Assembly: GCA_029287695.1 (NCBI GenBank)
Contig: JARFQQ010000177.1
Span: 1 to 9,493, forward strand
Direction: 5' to 3'
DNA: 9,493 nucleotides
DNA from: Gammaproteobacteria bacterium
GTDB taxonomy: Bacteria > Pseudomonadota > Gammaproteobacteria > Chromatiales > Chromatiaceae
Part shown: positions 7,479 to 9,493 of the stretch, in pieces
Layout: each line of letters starts with the position of its first letter
Position numbering within the stretch: the first letter of the stretch is position 1
The notes under the pieces: model-generated
Databases searched by the model: none
Told to the model about the DNA's origin: nothing
The model's input: the letters and a program-made list of their open reading frames with translations, nothing else
Made by a program: the position numbers and the translations under genes

Positions 7479-7554
7479 CACTGAGCGCCGTTGTCGAAAT
7501 TGTATTTCGTTTCCCAAGCCTGGCAGGTCAAAGCCTGTTGCAACGCTCCTCGGG
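7479..7554 (-). promoter_or_regulatory. SAH riboswitch in the ahcY leader
   Basis: Read on the minus strand, this stretch matches the published SAH riboswitch (the ahcY-associated pseudoknot RNA) almost base for base. CGAGGAGCGTTGCAAC begins just inside P1; GCCAGGCTTGGG closes it; AACGGCGCTCA (7482-7492) is the conserved 3' segment. P1 is CCCGAG (7549-7554) with CTTGGG (7513-7518). P2 is CAGG (7534-7537) with CCTG (7524-7527). The optional extra hairpin is CGAAAT/ATTTCG (7495-7509, loop ACA). The pseudoknot pairs GAGCG (7544-7548) with CGCTC (7483-7487). This RNA class binds SAH and rejects SAM, and activates genes that remove SAH. The AGGAG for ahcY lies 26 bases downstream with no intrinsic terminator between, so control at ribosome access is more likely here than termination; that last point is inference. 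Confidence 0.93.
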
Positions 7555-7562
7555 AAGCCGGA

Positions 7563-7590
7563 ATTGTAGCAAATGCCGGGGCTCCATAAA
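7563..7590 (-). promoter_or_regulatory. Probable sigma70 promoter of ahcY
   Basis: On the minus strand TACAAT (7563-7568) matches the -10 consensus at five of six positions. The -35 is weak: TTTATG (7585-7590) at a 16-base spacing, and it falls inside the presumed metK terminator hairpin. The expected start near 7556 is one or two bases before riboswitch P1 (7554), which is good positional support. Confidence 0.6.
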
Positions 7591-7596
7591 GCCCCG
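7577..7596 (-). terminator. Presumed terminator hairpin after metK
   Basis: CGGGGCT (7590-7596) and AGCCCCG (7577-7583) form a perfect 7-bp stem with a six-base loop, starting 17 bases after the metK stop codon. On the minus strand the stem is followed by GCATTTGC, so the T-run is only three long. It is well placed as the metK terminator but would be leaky, allowing some readthrough into ahcY. Confidence 0.5.
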
Positions 7597-7613
7597 AACT
7601 GGTCAGGTCCCTG

Positions 7614-8783
7614 TCAGATGCCCGCATCCTCGCGCAGTTGTACGACCTTGTCGGTCGCTTCCCACGTGAAGCCCTCGTCCTCACGGCCGAAGTGTCCATA
7701 GGCTGCGGTCTTGCGGTACTTGATCTTTTCCGGATTGAGCAGGTCGAGCATACGCAGAATACCGTATGGACGCAGATCGAAGTGTTCCCTGACAAGGCGC
7801 GTAATCTCTTCGTCACTGATACGCCCGGTGCCGAACGTCTCGACCATGATGGAGGTCGGTTCGGCAACGCCGATGGCATAGGAGATCTGGATTTCGCACT
7901 TGTCGGCAAGGCCGGCGGCAACGATGTTCTTGGCGACATAGCGTCCTGCATAGGCCGCGGATCGGTCGACCTTGGAGGGATCCTTGCCGGAGAAAGCGCC
8001 TCCGCCATGACGAGCGGCTCCGCCGTAGGTATCCACGATGATCTTGCGTCCGGTCAGGCCCGCGTCGCCCATCGGGCCGCCGATGACGAACTTGCCGGTC
8101 GGGTTGACATGGATCGTGGTCGAACTGCCGAGCAGGCCTGTCGGTTCGAGTACCGGGTTGATGATGACATCGATGACAGCATCGCGGACGGCCGCTTCAC
8201 TGAGTGAATCTGCATGCTGGGTCGAGACAACGACAGTCTCGATGCTGACGGGTTTGCCGTCCTTGTAGTGCATGGTGACCTGGCTTTTCGCATCCGGTCG
8301 AAGCCAGTCAAGTTCTCCGCTTTTGCGTACCTCGGCCTGACGCTCCATGAGCCTGTGGGCGAACTGGATCGGTGCCGGCATGAGCACATCGGTTTCGTTC
8401 GTTGCGAAACCGAACATCAGCCCCTGGTCACCGGCGCCCTGGTCTTCGGGCCGCTCGCGATCCACTCCCTGGTTGATATCGGGGGACTGGACGCCAATCG
8501 CTGACAAGACTGCGCAAGTGTCCGCATCGAAACCCATGTCCGACGAGCTGTAGCCGATATCCCGGATGGTATCGCGGATGATCTGTTCGTAATCAGGCTT
8601 CGCAGTTGTGGTGATCTCGCCCGCAATGACGGCCATGCCTGTTTTGAAAAGTGTCTCGCAGGCCACACGTGCATGGGGATCCTCGGCGAGAATCGCATCG
8701 AGGATGGCGTCGGAGACCTGGTCGGCCATCTTGTCCGGATGACCCTCGGATACCGATTCGGATGTGAAGATGAATTCGCTCAT
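7614..8783 (-). CDS. metK: S-adenosylmethionine synthetase MetK
   Basis: A 389-residue cytoplasmic enzyme (E. coli MetK is 384) that makes SAM from methionine and ATP, releasing phosphate and pyrophosphate; it acts as a tetramer with Mg2+ and K+. The start [18 protein letters not shown] carries the ATP-binding His15 and the metal ligand Asp17. The two signature motifs are present: GAGDQG at 116-121 and the P-loop-like GGGAFSGKD at 260-268. [13 protein letters not shown] (225-237) and [11 protein letters not shown] (251-261) are also typical, and the three-repeat MAT fold is full length. Start choice follows the conserved N-terminus; only a weak GGAC is seen about nine bases upstream. Its leader contains a strong promoter, a SAM-II-like aptamer and a terminator whose T-run ends about 17 bases before the ATG, so SAM feedback at transcription is the likely control. 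Confidence 0.98.
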   Translation of the reverse strand: MSEFIFTSESVSEGHPDKMADQVSDAILDAILAEDPHARVACETLFKTGMAVIAGEITTTAKPDYEQIIRDTIRDIGYSSSDMGFDADTCAVLSAIGVQSPDINQGVDRERPEDQGAGDQGLMFGFATNETDVLMPAPIQFAHRLMERQAEVRKSGELDWLRPDAKSQVTMHYKDGKPVSIETVVVSTQHADSLSEAAVRDAVIDVIINPVLEPTGLLGSSTTIHVNPTGKFVIGGPMGDAGLTGRKIIVDTYGGAARHGGGAFSGKDPSKVDRSAAYAGRYVAKNIVAAGLADKCEIQISYAIGVAEPTSIMVETFGTGRISDEEITRLVREHFDLRPYGILRMLDLLNPEKIKYRKTAAYGHFGREDEGFTWEATDKVVQLREDAGI

Positions 8784-8800
8784 AATGTCAAAGTCCAGTA

Positions 8801-8837
8801 ATAAAAAAACCCGCCGGGCTACTGCTCGGGCGGGTTT
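8801..8837 (-). terminator. Intrinsic terminator in the metK leader (expression platform)
   Basis: On the minus strand AAACCCGCC (8829-8837) pairs perfectly with GGCGGGTTT (8807-8815), and the T-run continues for seven T in all, then AT. The 13-base loop can pair further. This is the best terminator in the window, yet it lies upstream of metK, after the predicted metK transcription start, with no minus-strand gene before it. Its only sensible target is the metK transcript itself, which makes it a leader attenuator. On the plus strand the T-run is only three bases, so it is not expected to act on that strand. Confidence 0.85.
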
Positions 8838-8854
8838 GAATAATTCTTGCCTGA

Positions 8855-8907
8855 CCTCGCTTTAGCCGCATTTTTTGAGCGCCCGCAATCTGAATCAAAT
8901 CGGCGCT
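8855..8907 (-). promoter_or_regulatory. SAM-II-type riboswitch aptamer in the metK leader
   Basis: Read on the minus strand. P1 is AGCGCC (8902-8907) with GGCGCT (8878-8883), six perfect pairs. Its loop begins GATTTG (8896-8901) and ends TTGC (8885-8888). Downstream come CAAAAAATG and GGCTAAAG, with GCTAAA at 8861-8866. Compared from memory with the crystallised SAM-II RNA of the Sargasso Sea metX leader, the residues that build the binding site are in the same order and place: GAUUU in loop 1, UUGC at its end, GCUAAA in the 3' strand, the pseudoknot forming between UUGC and GCUAAA. SAM-II is known mainly from Alphaproteobacteria before methionine biosynthesis genes; the related SAM-V class shares this core, so the exact class is open. 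A SAM-binding off-switch in front of metK makes functional sense. Confidence 0.82.
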
Positions 8908-8915
8908 GATGCCGC

Positions 8916-8943
8916 ATTATGCAGAAATCGAAAAGAGTGTCAA
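8916..8943 (-). promoter_or_regulatory. Strong sigma70-like promoter of metK
   Basis: On the minus strand a perfect TTGACA -35 (8938-8943) is followed after 16 bases by CATAAT (8916-8921), five of six to the -10 consensus; read as ATAATG the spacer is 17. The transcript should start near 8910, about three bases before aptamer P1, giving a leader of about 127 bases. On the far side, 8944-9038 leads to the divergent redoxin gene; no strong plus-strand promoter was seen there (TAAGAT at 8992-8997 is the best -10 candidate, with a weak TACACG -35). Confidence 0.8.
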
Positions 8944-9038
8944 CGCACTCCGGACCGGGTATCCGGGCTACACGCGCCCATCGGCAGCTGGTAAGATCCC
9001 CCGGCAATCCCGATCAGCCCAGCGAGAGAGAAAGAACC

Positions 9039-9493
9039 ATGGTATCCCTGCAAACCCCCGTCTGTGATTTCGGCCTGCCTGCTATCGATTTTTCGCTTCC
9101 CGGCGTGGATGGCAAAACCTGGACACTGCATGACTGCAAGGGAGAGAAGGGATTGCTCGTGATGTTCATCTGTAACCACTGCCCCTACGTCAAGGCGATT
9201 CGCGATCGTATCGTGCGCGATACCCGCGAGCTTCGGGAGATCGGAATCAATGCCGTTGCGATCATGTCTAACGATCCCGCAGACTATCCGGAAGACTCCT
9301 TTGAAAACATGCAAAGAGTCGCCGAGGAGTTCGATTTCCCCTTTCCCTACCTCATCGACGAGAGCCAGGAAGTGGCCAGGGCATATGGCGCGGTCTGCAC
9401 CCCCGACTTCTTCGGTTACAACGCCGAACTGCAACTTCAGTATCGTGGCCGTCTCGACGAGAGCCGCAAGGAAGCCGCATCCGCTGATGTCAG
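9039..9493 (+). CDS. Thioredoxin-like redoxin (AhpC/TSA-related), C-terminus beyond the window
   Basis: I translated this by hand; it runs open for 151 codons to the window edge. The thioredoxin fold is recognisable: strand GLLVMFI (38-44), then the active site CNHCPYVKAIRD (45-56) with a CxxC pair Cys45/Cys48, and a cis-Pro loop at VCTPDFFGY (119-127, Pro122). This is the redoxin subfamily with the CNHCPYVK signature, usually annotated as thioredoxin family or AhpC/TSA family protein of about 185-195 residues, so some 35-45 residues are missing. Known relatives are presumed thiol-disulfide oxidoreductases or peroxidases, without a defined physiological partner. No signal peptide or membrane segment is seen, so it should be cytoplasmic. 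A purine-rich GAGAGAGAAAGAA precedes the ATG and can act as ribosome binding site. It is divergent from metK; a functional link is not evident. Confidence 0.9.
   Translation, partial: MVSLQTPVCDFGLPAIDFSLPGVDGKTWTLHDCKGEKGLLVMFICNHCPYVKAIRDRIVRDTRELREIGINAVAIMSNDPADYPEDSFENMQRVAEEFDFPFPYLIDESQEVARAYGAVCTPDFFGYNAELQLQYRGRLDESRKEAASADV

Noticed and set aside
6021..7484. A 487-codon open frame on the plus strand, antisense to ahcY
   Set aside because: It lies wholly over ahcY, its translation resembles no family I know, and ahcY is certain. It arises from codon bias on the opposite strand.
7446..7613. Possible SAM-I (S-box) or SAM/SAH riboswitch before ahcY
   Set aside because: The conserved blocks and pseudoknot fit the SAH riboswitch far better; no S-box kink-turn or four-way junction sequence is present.
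8784..9038. Possible S-box (SAM-I) riboswitch before metK
   Set aside because: The characteristic S-box conserved sequences are absent; the compact pseudoknot with GCUAAA fits SAM-II.
8940..9434. A 164-codon minus-strand open frame over the redoxin gene
   Set aside because: The plus strand carries the CNHCPYVK redoxin signature with a plausible start; the antisense frame has no support and would cover the metK -35 region.

Overview
The window reads as a chromosomal housekeeping segment of a gammaproteobacterium. The reasons are the order HAD phosphatase / rppH / ptsP, which is familiar from Pseudomonas-like genomes, the moderately GC-rich coding sequence, and protein sequences closest in my memory to gammaproteobacterial versions. 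No mobile element, CRISPR array, tRNA or rRNA was seen. Nine genes are present; the two outermost are cut by the window edges.

Left part (1-3541): a partial HAD phosphatase on the minus strand diverges from rppH and ptsP on the plus strand. RppH removes pyrophosphate from mRNA 5' ends. PtsP is enzyme I of the nitrogen phosphotransferase system. The two lie 17 bases apart and are probably co-transcribed.

Middle (3542-5074): a zinc-ribbon Nudix hydrolase on the plus strand meets rsmE (16S rRNA m3U1498 methyltransferase) tail to tail; their stop codons share one CTAG.

Right part (5091-9493): the minus strand carries metK, ahcY and metF, followed by rsmE. This is most of the activated methyl cycle: MetK makes S-adenosylmethionine (SAM), AhcY clears S-adenosylhomocysteine (SAH), and MetF supplies methyl-THF to remethylate homocysteine. 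RsmE is a SAM-consuming methyltransferase. Divergent from metK is a partial thioredoxin-like redoxin.

The most interesting content is in the leaders of this cluster. The metK leader (8784-8943) holds a strong sigma70-like promoter, a pseudoknot-type RNA matching the SAM-II riboswitch core, and a perfect intrinsic terminator that ends just before the metK start. This layout fits SAM-induced premature termination. The ahcY leader (7446-7568) holds a near-consensus SAH riboswitch directly after a TACAAT -10 box. The cluster therefore appears to be read by two small-molecule sensors of opposite sign: SAM turning metK off and SAH turning ahcY (and by readthrough metF-rsmE) on. A further hairpin-plus-T-run between ahcY and metF may lower expression of the distal genes.
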